Source: Mesorhizobium sp. M4B.F.Ca.ET.203.01.1.1 (GTDB taxonomy: Bacteria > Pseudomonadota > Alphaproteobacteria > Rhizobiales > Rhizobiaceae). From it: a DNA stretch of 64,000 nucleotides. The notes under the pieces were generated by a model. The model was not told the DNA's origin and searched no databases. It saw only the letters and a list, made by a program, of their open reading frames with translations. Shown here piece by piece: positions 26,960-37,772 of the stretch (position 1 is the stretch's first letter; each line of letters begins with the position of its first letter). The stretch spans positions 164,216 to 228,215 of the forward strand of contig NZ_SRUO01000007.1 in NCBI RefSeq assembly GCF_004791025.1, read 5' to 3'. Both the position numbers and the translations under genes were made by a program.

Positions 26960-27328
26960 TTACTTCTTCTTGCCGGCGATCGACTTCGCCGGGCCCTTGC
27001 GGGTGCGCGCATTGGTATGCGTGCGCTGGCCGCGGACCGGCAGCGAGCGGCGGTGACGCAGGCCGCGATAGCAGCCGAGATCCATGAGCCGCTTGATATT
27101 CATCGACACTTCGCGGCGCAGGTCGCCTTCGACCTGGTAGTCGCGGTCGATCGTCTCGCGGATCTGCAGCACTTCCGCGTCGGTCAGCTGGTTGACGCGG
27201 CGCTCGGCCGGGATGCCGACCTTGTCGACGATCTCCTGGGCGAACTTCTTGCCAATGCCGTGAATGTACTGAAGCGCAATGACGACGCGCTTGTTGGTCG
27301 GAATGTTGACGCCGGCTATACGAGCCAT
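26960..27328 (-). CDS. rpsM: 30S ribosomal protein S13
   Basis: S13 sits in the 30S head and contacts P-site tRNA and the intersubunit bridges. The 122-residue protein contains [25 protein letters not shown], the helix-hairpin-helix region, [33 protein letters not shown] and a basic tail ending KKK. It starts the rpsM-rpsK-rpoA-rplQ part 196 bases after adk. No rpmJ lies in front of it, as usual in alphaproteobacteria. The adk-rpsM gap holds no gene. Confidence 0.98.
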   Translation of the reverse strand: MARIAGVNIPTNKRVVIALQYIHGIGKKFAQEIVDKVGIPAERRVNQLTDAEVLQIRETIDRDYQVEGDLRREVSMNIKRLMDLGCYRGLRHRRSLPVRGQRTHTNARTRKGPAKSIAGKKK

Positions 27329-27524
27329 CTTCTCTCATCTCCATATGGGCCGGACACGCCGGCGCTTCAAGTTGCCCCGCGTCCGGTGGAGGCCGGCCCT
27401 TGCGGGAGTTTCCAGTTCAAAGCGGCTGCCTTGCCCTTGCGGACAAGCAAAGCCTATGCCTGATGGAAGACGGGCCGCCATACCCCAGCGGACCGCTACA
27501 GTCAAGCGCAATCGTCTGTTTTCT

Positions 27525-28120
27525 CTATGCCGCCGCCTGGGTGACGGATTTGAGCACCGTTTCGATCTCGCGCGTCACCGCGTCTATGTCGGCCATGCCG
27601 TCGACGCTCTTCAGCCTGCCCTTGGCGTAATAGTAGCCGATCAGCGGCGCGGTCTTCTTGTAGTACTCCCGCAGGCGCTCCTCGAACACAGCCGGATTGT
27701 CGTCCTTGCGCACCGGCTGGCCGGCGGCCTTGGCATCCTCGGCGCGCTTGACGATTCGTCCAACCAGCGCCTTGTCGTCGACCACGAGTTCGATGACGGC
27801 ATCGAGATGGAGGCCACGGTCGGCGAGCATCGATTCAACCGCATCGGCCTGAACCAGCGTGCGCGGGTAACCGTCGAGGATGAAGCCATTTGCGCAGTCG
27901 GCCTGATCGATGCGCTCGGCCACGATCGCGTTGACGATGGCGTCCGACACCAGTTCGCCGGCATCCATCACCGCCTTGGCCCGCTTGCCCACTTCCGTGC
28001 CGGCCTGTACGGCCGCACGCAGCATGTCGCCGGTCGAGAGCTGCGGTATGCGGTATTTCTCTACCAGTCTTTGCGCTTGCGTCCCCTTGCCCGCCCCCGG
28101 CGGTCCAAGCAATATCAGCC

Positions 28121-28124
<4 letters not shown>
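27525..28124 (-). CDS. adk: Adenylate kinase
   Basis: Adk interconverts AMP, ADP and ATP. The 199-residue product is the short-lid form: P-loop [10 protein letters not shown] at residues 7-16, [10 protein letters not shown], the AMP-binding [15 protein letters not shown], and a reduced LID between [11 protein letters not shown] and [13 protein letters not shown] that lacks the zinc-finger cysteines. The start overlaps the secY stop (ATGA), the typical coupling in the spc operon. Confidence 0.98.
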
Positions 28125-29461
<1,337 letters not shown>

Positions 29462-29475
29462 GCCTGATTCTCCGC

Positions 29476-29528
29476 TAGAGCATGATGCCGAAAAGTGTGG
29501 AGCGGTTTTCGGACAACATCATGCTCTA
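29476..29528. repeat. 53-bp nested palindromic element upstream of secY
   Basis: The outer arms TAGAGCATGATG (29476-29487) and CATCATGCTCTA (29517-29528) are perfect 12-bp inverted copies. Inside them CCGAAAA (29488-29494) pairs with TTTTCGG (29506-29512). The element is typical in look of dispersed rhizobial intergenic palindromes. It lies 14 bases upstream of the secY start codon, so it would be in the transcript near the ribosome-binding site. Confidence 0.85.
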
Positions 29529-29622
29529 CTTCTTTGATTGCTATGTCACGCTCGATGCCCGCAGCTCAGGCGGCGCGTGTCACCGAAGCTCACGAGATAA
29601 GCTCCGGACCGTAAACATGCAA

Positions 29623-29644
29623 GCGGCCGCGTTGACGCGGCCGC
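29623..29644 (-). other. GC-rich hairpin between rplO and secY
   Basis: A perfect 9-bp stem GCGGCCGCG-TTGA-CGCGGCCGC lies 75 bases past the rplO stop on minus, without a U-run (TTGCATG follows). It may be an RNA processing or pausing site, or a partial terminator that sets the level of secY-adk relative to the ribosomal genes. Confidence 0.5.
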
Positions 29645-29718
29645 CATATTGATCAGATCAAAGCGCGATCGGGAGCAAAAACGAGGTCCGCTCTTGCCGA
29701 CCGCGCTTCAAATCGCCG

Positions 29719-30192
29719 TTACTCGGCGGCGGCCTTTTCCGGCACCTTCACCGAACCGCCGGCCTTCTCGATCTTCTCGATGGCGGCCTTGGAGGCGCCC
29801 GCCACGTCGAAGGCAAGCTTCGCCTTGAGCTCGCCGTCCGAGAGCACGCGCACGCCGTCCTTGACGCGGCGGATGACGCCGGCCGCGACCAGCGCTTCGG
29901 CCGTCACCGTTGCCTTGGCGTCGAGCTTCTTGGCGTCGACCGCAGCCTGGATGCGGGCCAGCGACACGACCGTGAAGCTCTTGCCGAACAGGTTGTTGAA
30001 GCCGCGCTTCGGCAGGCGCCGGTAGAGCGGCATCTGGCCACCCTCGAAGCCGTTGATGGCGACACCGGAGCGCGCCTTCTGGCCCTTGACGCCGCGACCG
30101 GCGGTCTTGCCCGAGCCGGAGCCGATACCGCGGCCCAGGCGCTTCTTGGAGTGCGTGGCGCCGTCCTTGTCACGCAGATCGTTGAGTTTCAT
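29719..30192 (-). CDS. rplO: 50S ribosomal protein L15
   Basis: L15 binds 23S rRNA domain II. The 157-residue protein shows [41 protein letters not shown], the conserved glycine-rich N-terminus, then [20 protein letters not shown] and a C-terminal domain with an Ala/Lys-rich end. It follows rpmD after 22 bases. The normal next gene secY is displaced by a repeat-bearing gap. Confidence 0.98.
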   Translation of the reverse strand: MKLNDLRDKDGATHSKKRLGRGIGSGSGKTAGRGVKGQKARSGVAINGFEGGQMPLYRRLPKRGFNNLFGKSFTVVSLARIQAAVDAKKLDAKATVTAEALVAAGVIRRVKDGVRVLSDGELKAKLAFDVAGASKAAIEKIEKAGGSVKVPEKAAAE

Positions 30193-30214
30193 CTTCGTTC
30201 TCCTGCGCTTGTGC

Positions 30215-30412
30215 TCAGCCCTCGTCCACGACGCGGACGAGATGCTGGACGGCAGCGATCATGCCGCGCACGGAGGGCGTGTCTTCCAGCGTGCGCTGCT
30301 TGTGCATCTTGTTGAGGCCGAGGCCGACCAGCGTAGCGCGCTGCTCCTTCGGCCGGCGGATCGGCGAGCCGATCTGCTCGACGGTGATGGTCTTGGTAGC
30401 TTTCTTGGCCAT
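30215..30412 (-). CDS. rpmD: 50S ribosomal protein L30
   Basis: L30 is a small large-subunit protein of two helices and three strands. The 65-residue product contains [43 protein letters not shown], the family's characteristic block. It lies between rpsE (25 bases) and rplO (22 bases). Confidence 0.97.
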   Translation of the reverse strand: MAKKATKTITVEQIGSPIRRPKEQRATLVGLGLNKMHKQRTLEDTPSVRGMIAAVQHLVRVVDEG

Positions 30413-30437
30413 GGTCTGGATCCCTGGTCAGCGTCGA

Positions 30438-31007
30438 CTATTCTTCAGCCGCAACGGCATTGCCGCGGCGGGCCTGAAGGGTCGAGTACTTGATGCCGCG
30501 CGCTGCAGCCACATCCTTCGGATGCATCTGGCTCTTCAGCGCGTCGAAGGTGGCGCGAACCATGTTGTACGGGTTCGACGAACCCATCGACTTGGCGACC
30601 ACGTCATGCATGCCGAGCGTCTCGAAGACGGCGCGCATCGGGCCGCCGGCGATGATGCCAGTACCCTGCTTGGCGGCGCGCAGCAGAACGCGTCCGGCGC
30701 CCCAGCGGCCCTCGACGTCGTGATGCAGCGTGCGGCCCGAGCGCAGCGGCACGAAGATCATGTCGCGCTTGGCCGACTCGGTCGCCTTGCGGATCGCTTC
30801 CGGCACTTCGCGCGCCTTGCCGTGGCCGAAGCCGACGCGGCCCTTCTGGTCGCCGACGACGACGAGAGCGGCGAAGCCGAAACGCCGGCCGCCCTTAACC
30901 ACCTTGGCGACGCGGTTGATGTGGACGAGCTTGTCCACCATGCCGTCATCGCGCTCTTCGCGATCACGCTCGCGGCCGCGGCCGCCTTCCCTACGTTCCT
31001 GTGCCAT
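30438..31007 (-). CDS. rpsE: 30S ribosomal protein S5
   Basis: S5 shapes the mRNA entry channel and decoding fidelity. The 189-residue protein has a charged Arg/Glu/Gly-rich N-terminal extension ([22 protein letters not shown]), then the dsRNA-binding domain ([40 protein letters not shown]). The C-terminal domain follows ([34 protein letters not shown]). The start at 31007 has an AAGGA upstream; the frame open to 31061 is not supported. It is 135 bases after rplR, a gap containing a repeat hairpin. Confidence 0.97.
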   Translation of the reverse strand: MAQERREGGRGRERDREERDDGMVDKLVHINRVAKVVKGGRRFGFAALVVVGDQKGRVGFGHGKAREVPEAIRKATESAKRDMIFVPLRSGRTLHHDVEGRWGAGRVLLRAAKQGTGIIAGGPMRAVFETLGMHDVVAKSMGSSNPYNMVRATFDALKSQMHPKDVAAARGIKYSTLQARRGNAVAAEE

Positions 31008-31100
31008 ATCCTGTTCCTTGTTCTTTTCCGGAAGCACGGGTTGCTGAAATGCCGGCGCCACTTTTGGGTCGCCGGCGGTGAAAAATCATTTTCTTCCTTG

Positions 31101-31141
31101 CATGATCCTATCCGAAAAGTCTGCAACTTTTCGGGACCAAG
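31101..31141. repeat. Palindromic element between rplR and rpsE
   Basis: CCGAAAAGT (31112-31120) and ACTTTTCGG (31126-31134) form a perfect 9-bp hairpin with the loop CTGCA. It is preceded by CATGATCCTAT, which shares CATGAT and CCGAAAA with the element upstream of secY. The right outer arm is decayed (GACCAAGC). It ends one base before the rplR stop codon (31143-31145). Confidence 0.75.
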
Positions 31142-31142
31142 C

Positions 31143-31505
31143 TTAGAAGCTCAGGCCACCTTCGCGGGCAGCGTCGGCCAGCGCCTTGACGCGGCCGTGA
31201 TAGATGTACGGGCCGCGATCGAAGACGACTTCCTTGACGCCGGCCTTCGAAGCGCGCTCGGCGATCAGCTTGCCGACCGCGGCAGCGGCAGCGGTGTCGG
31301 CGCCCGTCTTGAGCGAACCCTTGAGGTCCTTCTCCAGCGTCGAGGCGGCGGCCAGGGTGCGGCCCTGGGCATCGTCGATGACCTGGACGTAGATGTTCTT
31401 CGAGGTGCGGTGGACCGACAGCCGCGGACGCTCGCCGGCGACCTTCTTGAGCTGACGGCGCACGCGCTGCGCACGGCGTTGGGTGGTTTCTTTCGGGCTA
31501 GCCAT
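31143..31505 (-). CDS. rplR: 50S ribosomal protein L18
   Basis: L18 carries 5S rRNA into the central protuberance with L5. The 120-residue protein shows [36 protein letters not shown], the [12 protein letters not shown] and [42 protein letters not shown] blocks and the terminal Phe. It follows rplF after 87 bases. Confidence 0.98.
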   Translation of the reverse strand: MASPKETTQRRAQRVRRQLKKVAGERPRLSVHRTSKNIYVQVIDDAQGRTLAAASTLEKDLKGSLKTGADTAAAAAVGKLIAERASKAGVKEVVFDRGPYIYHGRVKALADAAREGGLSF

Positions 31506-31592
31506 AATGTCAGTTCCTTGCCTTCAGTAGCCGGGGGCAACCCTGTGCGGTAGGCCAAGCCTCCCGCGGCCGCTCCCCGCGGCGTTGCAGTC

Positions 31593-32126
31593 TTACTTCT
31601 TCTTGCCTTCCTTGCGGACGATCTTCTCGCCGGCGTAGCGCACGCCCTTGCCCTTGTAGGGCTCGGGGCCGCGATACTCGCGGATCTCGGCGGCAACCTG
31701 GCCGACCTGCTGCTTGTCGATGCCGGTGACCGTGATTTCCGTCGGCTTCGGCACCGTGATCGTGATGCCCTGCGGGGTCTCGTAGATCACGTCATGGCTG
31801 AAGCCGAGCGCCAGCTGCAGGTTCTTGCCCTGCATGGCGGCGCGATAGCCGACGCCGGTGATCTCGAGCCGCTTCTCGAAGCCGTCCTTGACACCCTGAA
31901 GGATGTTGACGATCTGCGTGCGCGACATGCCCCACTTGGCGCGGGCGGTCTTGGTCTGGTCGCGCGGCTGAACGGCGATCTCGGTGCCTTCCAGCTTGAC
32001 CAGCACTTCGTCATTGACCACGAACTTCAGCTCGCCCTTGGGGCCCTTCGCCGTCACGGTCTGGCCGTTGACGGTCGCGGTCACGCCCTGCGGCAGCGAA
32101 ACGGGTTTCTTTCCAATACGAGACAT
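31593..32126 (-). CDS. rplF: 50S ribosomal protein L6
   Basis: L6 lies near the sarcin-ricin loop and factor-binding centre. The 177-residue protein starts [33 protein letters not shown] and has two L6 repeats; the signature [24 protein letters not shown] is at the end. It is 89 bases downstream of rpsH, a gap occupied by a repeat element that reaches the rpsH stop. Confidence 0.98.
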   Translation of the reverse strand: MSRIGKKPVSLPQGVTATVNGQTVTAKGPKGELKFVVNDEVLVKLEGTEIAVQPRDQTKTARAKWGMSRTQIVNILQGVKDGFEKRLEITGVGYRAAMQGKNLQLALGFSHDVIYETPQGITITVPKPTEITVTGIDKQQVGQVAAEIREYRGPEPYKGKGVRYAGEKIVRKEGKKK

Positions 32127-32163
32127 TTTGTTGTCCTCGTCACTTCTCTTGGTTCAGGTTCCA

Positions 32164-32218
32164 GTTTTCGAGCGTTCCCGAAAACCGGATACCGCTTTCG
32201 ATCTCACGCGCCGGATCA
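32164..32218. repeat. Palindromic repeat between rpsH and rplF
   Basis: GTTTTCG (32164-32170) and CGAAAAC (32179-32185) form a hairpin. The following blocks CCGAAAACCGG, CGCTTTC, TCACGC and CCGGATCA occur in the same order as in the element at 11095-11163. As there, the final TCA is the stop codon (minus TGA, 32216-32218) of the adjoining gene, here rpsH. Confidence 0.65.
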
Positions 32219-32614
32219 GAAGATCTGGCAGAGGATTTCACCGCCGACATTCTGCTCGCGCGCTTCGTGGTCGGCCATCACGCCCTTCGGCGTCGAAAGG
32301 ATGGCGATGCCGAGGCCGTTGGCGACCTGCGGGATCGACTTGGCCGAGACATAGACGCGGCGGCCCGGCTTCGAGACGCGGGCGATTTCGCGCACGACCG
32401 GCGCGCCGTCGAAATACTTCAGCTCGATTTCGATTTCGGACTTGCCGTTCTCGAAGTCGGTCTGGCTGTAGTCGCGGATATAGCCTTCAGCCTTCAGCAC
32501 GTCGAGGACGCGGGTGCGCAGACGCGAGGCCGGAGTCGAGACGCTCGACTTCTTGCGGCCATAGGCGTTGCGGATGCGGGTCAGCATATCGCCGAGAGGA
32601 TCGCTCAATGACAT
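32216..32614 (-). CDS. rpsH: 30S ribosomal protein S8
   Basis: S8 is a primary 16S rRNA binder and, in many bacteria, the autogenous repressor of the spc operon. The 132-residue protein has [45 protein letters not shown], and the C-terminal [26 protein letters not shown]. The start at 32614 is fixed by a strong AAGGAGG about eight bases upstream. It is 13 bases after rpsN. Confidence 0.98.
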   Translation of the reverse strand: MSLSDPLGDMLTRIRNAYGRKKSSVSTPASRLRTRVLDVLKAEGYIRDYSQTDFENGKSEIEIELKYFDGAPVVREIARVSKPGRRVYVSAKSIPQVANGLGIAILSTPKGVMADHEAREQNVGGEILCQIF

Positions 32615-32627
32615 CTCAATGTCCTCC

Positions 32628-32933
32628 TTACCAGCTCGACTTGACCAGGCCCGGGATCTGGCCGTTGTTGCCAAGATCGCGAAGCGCGATACGCGAAACC
32701 TTGAGCTTGCGATAGTAGGCGCGCGGACGCCCCGTGACTTCGCAGCGGTTGCGGATGCGGATCTTGGCCGAGTTGCGCGGCAGTGCCGACAGCTTCAACT
32801 GGGCGCGGAAACGCTCTTCCATCGGCTTGGACTGATCCATGACGATGGCCTTCAGCGCGTTACGCTTGGCGGCATACTGGTCCGCAAGCTTCCGGCGCCT
32901 GTTGTTCTTCTCGACTGAGCTGGTCTTTGCCAT
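32628..32933 (-). CDS. rpsN: 30S ribosomal protein S14
   Basis: S14 is in the 30S head near the A site. The 101-residue product is the long, zinc-independent type: [30 protein letters not shown], then [39 protein letters not shown], without the CxxC pairs of the zinc form. The start at 32933 has AAGGAAA upstream. It lies between rplE and rpsH as in the spc operon. Confidence 0.98.
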   Translation of the reverse strand: MAKTSSVEKNNRRRKLADQYAAKRNALKAIVMDQSKPMEERFRAQLKLSALPRNSAKIRIRNRCEVTGRPRAYYRKLKVSRIALRDLGNNGQIPGLVKSSW

Positions 32934-32959
32934 TTCAGATTTTTCCTTTTTCGCTGCCG

Positions 32960-33538
32960 TTACTGGCGGAAGGGGAAGTTGAAAGCCTTGAGCAGAGCCC
33001 TGGCTTCGTCGTCCGTCTTCGCCGTCGTACAAACGATGACGTCCATGCCCCAGACCTGATCAACCTTGTCGTAGTTGATCTCCGGGAACACGATGTGTTC
33101 CTTGATGCCCATGGCGTAGTTGCCACGGCCGTCAAAGCTCTTCGGGTTCAGCCCGCGGAAGTCGCGGACGCGCGGCAGCGCGATGTTCACGAGGCGGTCG
33201 AGGAACTCGTACATGCGTTCCTTGCGCAGCGTGACCTTGGCGCCGATCGGCATGTTCTCGCGCACCTTGAAGCCGGCGATCGAGTTGCGGGCGCGGGTGA
33301 CGACGGCCTTCTGGCCGGCGATCAGCGCCAGGTCTTCGGCGGCGACCGAAGGCTTCTTCGAATCGCCGGTCGCCTCGCCAACGCCCATGTTCAGCACGAT
33401 CTTGTCGAGGCGCGGAACCTGCATGTCGTTGTCGTAGCCGAACTGCTCCTGCAGCGCCTTGCGGATGGTCTCGTTGTAGACCTTCTTGAGGCGCGGCTCG
33501 TTCTTGGCAGTCGCCTGCTTGGTTTCAGCCTTAGCCAT
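32960..33538 (-). CDS. rplE: 50S ribosomal protein L5
   Basis: L5 binds 5S rRNA and contacts P-site tRNA and S13. The 192-residue protein contains [71 protein letters not shown] and [31 protein letters not shown] short Lys/Ala-rich start ([14 protein letters not shown]) precedes the fold. Its ATG overlaps the rplX stop by eight bases. Confidence 0.98.
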   Translation of the reverse strand: MAKAETKQATAKNEPRLKKVYNETIRKALQEQFGYDNDMQVPRLDKIVLNMGVGEATGDSKKPSVAAEDLALIAGQKAVVTRARNSIAGFKVRENMPIGAKVTLRKERMYEFLDRLVNIALPRVRDFRGLNPKSFDGRGNYAMGIKEHIVFPEINYDKVDQVWGMDVIVCTTAKTDDEARALLKAFNFPFRQ

Positions 33539-33845
33539 TGATGACTTCTCCCGAGCGCTTGGCGACGCGCACTTTCTTGCCGTCCTTCTGGAAGATGAAA
33601 CCGACGCGGGTCGGCTTGCCATCCTTGGGGTCGGCCAGCGCGATGTTCGACAGGTTGATCGGCGCTTCCTTGGTGATGATCCCGCCCTCTTGGGACTGGG
33701 ACTGCTTCTGGTGACGACGGATCATGTTGACGCCACGCACCAGCGCGGTGTCGTCCTTCGGCTGCACCGAGAGGACTTCGCCCGAACGGCCCTTGTCCTT
33801 GCCGGCCAGCACGACGACCTTGTCGCCTTTTCTAATCTTCTGCAT
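33531..33845 (-). CDS. rplX: 50S ribosomal protein L24
   Basis: L24 initiates 50S assembly. The 104-residue protein shows the KOW motif [24 protein letters not shown], then [37 protein letters not shown] and [26 protein letters not shown]. It follows rplN after 12 bases and overlaps rplE. Confidence 0.98.
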   Translation of the reverse strand: MQKIRKGDKVVVLAGKDKGRSGEVLSVQPKDDTALVRGVNMIRRHQKQSQSQEGGIITKEAPINLSNIALADPKDGKPTRVGFIFQKDGKKVRVAKRSGEVING

Positions 33846-33857
33846 TGGTCCGGCTCC

Positions 33858-34226
33858 TTACAGCACTTCTGGCGCGAGCGAGATGATCTTCATGTGGTTC
33901 TTGGCGCGGAGTTCGCGCGGAACCGGTCCGAAGATACGCGTGCCGATCGGCTCTTTCTTGTTGTCGACGAGAACGGCCGCGTTCTTGTCGAAACGGATCA
34001 CGCTGCCGTCCGGGCGACGGATGTCCTTGGCCGTGCGAACCACGACCGCCTTCATCACATCGCCCTTCTTCACGCGGCCGCGCGGAATGGCTTCCTTGAT
34101 CGACACCACGATGATGTCGCCGACGGAAGCGTATTTCCGCTTCGAGCCGCCCAGCACCTTGATGCACATGACACGACGGGCGCCGGAATTATCCGCGACG
34201 TCGAGGTTTGTTTGCATCTGAATCAT
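33858..34226 (-). CDS. rplN: 50S ribosomal protein L14
   Basis: L14 forms bridges to 16S rRNA and the RsfS binding site. The 122-residue protein is [27 protein letters not shown] at its start and has [34 protein letters not shown] and [24 protein letters not shown]. It follows rpsQ after 72 bases and begins the spc part. Confidence 0.98.
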   Translation of the reverse strand: MIQMQTNLDVADNSGARRVMCIKVLGGSKRKYASVGDIIVVSIKEAIPRGRVKKGDVMKAVVVRTAKDIRRPDGSVIRFDKNAAVLVDNKKEPIGTRIFGPVPRELRAKNHMKIISLAPEVL

Positions 34227-34298
34227 GACTGGCCGCCTTCTTCTTTTCTAACGGGACGGGCTCGAAGCCCCTCCCCGGTCTGTCCAAAATTCGTTTGT

Positions 34299-34538
34299 TT
34301 ACGCCTGGTCCGAAGACACGACGATCCAGCGCTTATCCTTCGAAATCGGCTTCGATTCCTGGATGAACACCTGGTCGCCGACCTTGTGGGCGTTGTTCTC
34401 GTCGTGCGCCTTGTACTTCTTGGTCATGCGCACGGTCTTCTTCATCACGGGATGCGTGAAGCGCCGTTCGACCTTGACGACAACCGTCTTCTCGTTCTTG
34501 TCGCTGACGACGGTGCCCTGCAGAATGCGCTTTGGCAT
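34299..34538 (-). CDS. rpsQ: 30S ribosomal protein S17
   Basis: S17 is a primary 16S rRNA binder with an OB fold. The 79-residue protein reads [25 protein letters not shown], then [21 protein letters not shown] and [22 protein letters not shown]. It lies 11 bases after rpmC at the end of the S10 part. Confidence 0.98.
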   Translation of the reverse strand: MPKRILQGTVVSDKNEKTVVVKVERRFTHPVMKKTVRMTKKYKAHDENNAHKVGDQVFIQESKPISKDKRWIVVSSDQA

Positions 34539-34549
34539 GGTTTTCGTCC

Positions 34550-34750
34550 TTAAGCCTTCTTGGCCGCGGACTTTTCCGCGGCGATGGTCTTGATGCGCGC
34601 GATGTCCCTGCGGACCTGCTTCACGCGTGCGGTCTTCTCGAGCTGACCGGTGGCCTTCTGGAAGCGCAGGTTGAACTGCTCCTTCTTCAGGCTGGCCAGG
34701 TCGTCGGTCAGCTGGTCCTGGGTCTTGGTCCGGATGTCTTCGGCTTTCAT
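34550..34750 (-). CDS. rpmC: 50S ribosomal protein L29
   Basis: L29 stands by the exit tunnel next to L23, where signal recognition particle and trigger factor dock. The 66-residue helical-hairpin protein has [55 protein letters not shown] and an Ala/Lys tail. It follows rplP after 13 bases. Confidence 0.97.
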   Translation of the reverse strand: MKAEDIRTKTQDQLTDDLASLKKEQFNLRFQKATGQLEKTARVKQVRRDIARIKTIAAEKSAAKKA

Positions 34751-34763
34751 GATCGGCCCGTCC

Positions 34764-35177
34764 TTATTCTGCGATGCGCTGTACGAAGCGCGTCCTGACC
34801 GAGAGCTTGGCAGCGCCGAGACGCAGCGCCTCGCGCGCCGTCTCTTCGCTGACGCCGTCGATCTCGAACATGATGCGGCCAGGCTTGACGCGCGCCGCCC
34901 AATAGTCGACGGCGCCCTTGCCCTTACCCATGCGCACTTCGGTCGGCTTCGAGGTGACCGGCAGATCCGGGAACACCCGGATCCAGACGCGGCCGGCGCG
35001 CTTCATCTCGCGGGTGATCGCGCGGCGGGCCGCCTCGATCTCGCGCGCGGTGACGCGGTTCGGCTCAAGCGCCTTCAGCCCGAAACCGCCGAAATCCAGG
35101 TTGGTGCCGCCCTTGGCGGTACCGTGGATACGGCCCTTGAACTGCTTGCGGAACTTTGTGCGCTTTGGCTGCAGCAT
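34764..35177 (-). CDS. rplP: 50S ribosomal protein L16
   Basis: L16 helps organise the A-site and peptidyl-transferase region. The 137-residue protein has [87 protein letters not shown] and a C-terminal [16 protein letters not shown]. It follows rpsC after 27 bases. Confidence 0.98.
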   Translation of the reverse strand: MLQPKRTKFRKQFKGRIHGTAKGGTNLDFGGFGLKALEPNRVTAREIEAARRAITREMKRAGRVWIRVFPDLPVTSKPTEVRMGKGKGAVDYWAARVKPGRIMFEIDGVSEETAREALRLGAAKLSVRTRFVQRIAE

Positions 35178-35204
35178 CGTTCTAACTCCAAATTCTCAAA
35201 TGTC

Positions 35205-35936
35205 TCAGGCGTTTTCGCGACGGCGGCCGCGTTCGCGCTCGCCACCGGCGGCACCGCCATGCGCATGATCGCCCTCGGTCGCGCGGCGTTCCGAAGCCAT
35301 CGGGTCGTGCTCGAGGATCTCGCCCTTGAACACCCAGACCTTGACGCCGCAGATACCGTAGGCGGTGTTCGCCTCGGCCGTGCCGTAGTCGACATCGGCG
35401 CGCAGCGTATGCAGCGGCACGCGGCCTTCGCGGTACCATTCCATGCGGGCGATTTCGGCGCCGCCCAGACGGCCCGAGCAGTTGATGCGGATGCCCTCGG
35501 CGCCGAGACGCATCGCCGACTGCACGGCGCGCTTCATGGCGCGGCGGAACGCGATGCGGCGCTCGAGCTGCTGCGCGATCGACTGCGCGACCAGCGTGGC
35601 GTCGATCTCCGGCTTGCGCACCTCGACTATGTTGAGGTGCGTCTCGGACTTCGTCATCTCCATCAGCTTCTTGCGAAGCTTCTCGATGTCGGCGCCCTTC
35701 TTGCCGATGATCAGGCCCGGACGCGCCGCATGGATGGTGACGCGGCACTTCTTGTGCGGACGCTCGATCACGACCTTGGAGATCGCGGCCTGCTTGAGTT
35801 CCTTCTCAAGATACTTGCGGATCTTGATATCCTCATGCAGCAGCTGGCCGTACTCGCCGGTGTTCGCGAACCAGCGCGAATCCCAGGTGCGGTTGATGCC
35901 GAGACGCAGCCCGATCGGATTGACTTTCTGGCCCAT
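35205..35936 (-). CDS. rpsC: 30S ribosomal protein S3
   Basis: S3 lines the mRNA entry channel with S4 and S5 and has helicase-like action on mRNA. The 243-residue protein has [22 protein letters not shown], a KH domain with the [15 protein letters not shown] loop, then [20 protein letters not shown] and [41 protein letters not shown] charged C-terminal tail rich in Gly/Arg/Glu follows. Its start overlaps the rplV stop by one base (TAATG). Confidence 0.98.
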   Translation of the reverse strand: MGQKVNPIGLRLGINRTWDSRWFANTGEYGQLLHEDIKIRKYLEKELKQAAISKVVIERPHKKCRVTIHAARPGLIIGKKGADIEKLRKKLMEMTKSETHLNIVEVRKPEIDATLVAQSIAQQLERRIAFRRAMKRAVQSAMRLGAEGIRINCSGRLGGAEIARMEWYREGRVPLHTLRADVDYGTAEANTAYGICGVKVWVFKGEILEHDPMASERRATEGDHAHGGAAGGERERGRRRENA

Positions 35937-36325
35937 TATGCGGCCTCCCCTTTTTCCTCGACTTCACGAACGACGATCGTGAGGTGCGAGAACGGCTTTT
36001 CGATACGGCTGGCGCGACCACGGCCACGAGCGTGGAACCGCTTCATGACGATCGACTTGCCGACATAGGCTTCCGCCACGATCAGCGCGTCGACGTCGAG
36101 GTCGTGGTTGTTTTCCGCGTTGGCGATCGCCGATTCCAGCGTCTTCTTGACCGTGCCGGAAATCCGCTTGGCCGAGAATTCGAGGTCGGAAAGCGCTGTC
36201 GCGACCTTCTTGCCGCGGATCAGCGCGGCAACCAGGTTCAGCTTCTGCGGGCTGATACGGATCGTGCGCAGAACGGCGCGCGCTTCGTTGTCAGCAAGCC
36301 TGCGCGGAGCTTTGGCCTTGCCCAT
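35936..36325 (-). CDS. rplV: 50S ribosomal protein L22
   Basis: L22 lines the constriction of the exit tunnel with L4. The 129-residue protein shows [96 protein letters not shown]. It follows rpsS after two bases and overlaps rpsC. Confidence 0.98.
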   Translation of the reverse strand: MGKAKAPRRLADNEARAVLRTIRISPQKLNLVAALIRGKKVATALSDLEFSAKRISGTVKKTLESAIANAENNHDLDVDALIVAEAYVGKSIVMKRFHARGRGRASRIEKPFSHLTIVVREVEEKGEAA

Positions 36326-36327
36326 GA

Positions 36328-36606
36328 TTATTTCCTCTTCGCCTTCTTATCCGCGCCATGACCGTAATAGGTCCGGGTCGGAGCGAATTCACCGAACTTG
36401 TGACCGACCATGTCCTCGTTCACGGAGACGGGAACATGCTTCTGGCCGTTGTAGACACCGAAGGTGAGGCCGACGAACTGCGGCAGGATGGTGGAGCGGC
36501 GGCTCCACATCTTGATCACCTCATTGCGACCGCCTTCACGAACCTTGTCCACCTTCTTGAGAAGGTAGCCGTCGATGAAGGGGCCTTTCCAAATCGAACG
36601 AGTCAC
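36328..36606 (-). CDS. rpsS: 30S ribosomal protein S19
   Basis: S19 is a head protein paired with S13. The 92-residue product begins [62 protein letters not shown] and has [17 protein letters not shown] near the end. The start codon is GTG, with AAGAGG about nine bases upstream; an ATG alternative would remove the conserved N-terminus. Confidence 0.97.
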   Translation of the reverse strand: MTRSIWKGPFIDGYLLKKVDKVREGGRNEVIKMWSRRSTILPQFVGLTFGVYNGQKHVPVSVNEDMVGHKFGEFAPTRTYYGHGADKKAKRK

Positions 36607-36622
36607 TTGGCGTTACCTCTTC

Positions 36623-37456
36623 TTAGCTCTTGCGCTGATGGCGCGAGCGCACGATGAACTTGTCGGTCGCCTTGTTGGACCGCGTCTTCTTGCCCTTGGT
36701 CGGCTTGCCCCAGGGCGAAACCGGATGACGGCCACCCGAGGTGCGGCCTTCGCCGCCGCCGTGCGGGTGATCGACCGGGTTCATGGCCACGCCGCGATTG
36801 TGCGGGCGCTTGCCGCGCCACACCGTGCGGCCGGCCTTGCCGTCGTTGATGTTGCCGTGGTCGGGGTTCGACACCGCGCCGACGGTCGCCATGCAGGAGC
36901 CGTGCACGACGCGCTGCTCGCCCGAGTTGAGGCGCAGGATCGCCATGCCCTGGTCGCGGCCGACGAGCTGGGCGTAACCGCCAGCCGAACGGGCGACCTG
37001 GCCGCCCTTGCCCGGCTTCAGCTCGATGTTGTGGACGATCGTGCCGACCGGCATCGAGGCCAGCGGCATCGCATTGCCCGGCTTCACGTCGACGGCTTCG
37101 CCTGCCACGATCTTGTCGCCGGCAGCAAGGCGCTGCGGGGCGATGATGTAGGACAGCTCGCCATCGTCATACTTGATCAGCGCGATGAAGGCGGTGCGGT
37201 TCGGATCGTACTCGATCCGCTCGACCGTGCCGACGACGTCGAACTTGCGCCGCTTGAAGTCGATGATGCGGTACGAACGCTTGTGACCCCCGCCGATGAA
37301 GCGGGCCGTGATGCGGCCGTAGTTATTTCGGCCGCCCGACTTGGTCAGGCCTTCGGTCAGGCCCTTGACGGGCTTGCCCTTGTAGAGCCCCGAGCGGTCG
37401 ACGATGACCAGCTGGCGGGTGCTCGGCGTTACCGGGTTGAATTTCTTGAGTGCCAT
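36623..37456 (-). CDS. rplB: 50S ribosomal protein L2
   Basis: L2 is essential for subunit joining and peptidyl transfer. The 277-residue protein has [55 protein letters not shown], and the conserved C-terminal [38 protein letters not shown] with the functionally key His. It follows rplW after 22 bases. Confidence 0.98.
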   Translation of the reverse strand: MALKKFNPVTPSTRQLVIVDRSGLYKGKPVKGLTEGLTKSGGRNNYGRITARFIGGGHKRSYRIIDFKRRKFDVVGTVERIEYDPNRTAFIALIKYDDGELSYIIAPQRLAAGDKIVAGEAVDVKPGNAMPLASMPVGTIVHNIELKPGKGGQVARSAGGYAQLVGRDQGMAILRLNSGEQRVVHGSCMATVGAVSNPDHGNINDGKAGRTVWRGKRPHNRGVAMNPVDHPHGGGEGRTSGGRHPVSPWGKPTKGKKTRSNKATDKFIVRSRHQRKS

Positions 37457-37478
37457 TGTCCTGTCCTCGCGGCCTAGC

Positions 37479-37772
37479 TCAGAGACCCGTCGCGACGTCG
37501 ATCGACTGGCCGTCGGCCAGCGTCACAACCGCCTTCTTGACGTCGCCCTGGCGGCCGATCGTGCCGCGGAAGCGCTTGATCTTGCCCTTGCGGACAAGCG
37601 TGTTCACGGCCGTAACCTTGACACCGAAGAGGGCTTCGACGGCGGCCTTGATTTCCGGCTTCGACGCCTTCTTGGCGACGTTGAAGACGACCTGGTTCTG
37701 CTCGGAAGCCATGGTCGACTTTTCGGTGATCGCCGGCGAGACGATCACGTCGTAGTGACGAAGGTCGGTCAT
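37479..37772 (-). CDS. rplW: 50S ribosomal protein L23
   Basis: L23 is the docking site for trigger factor and SRP at the tunnel exit. The 97-residue protein has [87 protein letters not shown]. Its start overlaps the rplD stop by four bases (ATGA). Confidence 0.98.
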   Translation of the reverse strand: MTDLRHYDVIVSPAITEKSTMASEQNQVVFNVAKKASKPEIKAAVEALFGVKVTAVNTLVRKGKIKRFRGTIGRQGDVKKAVVTLADGQSIDVATGL

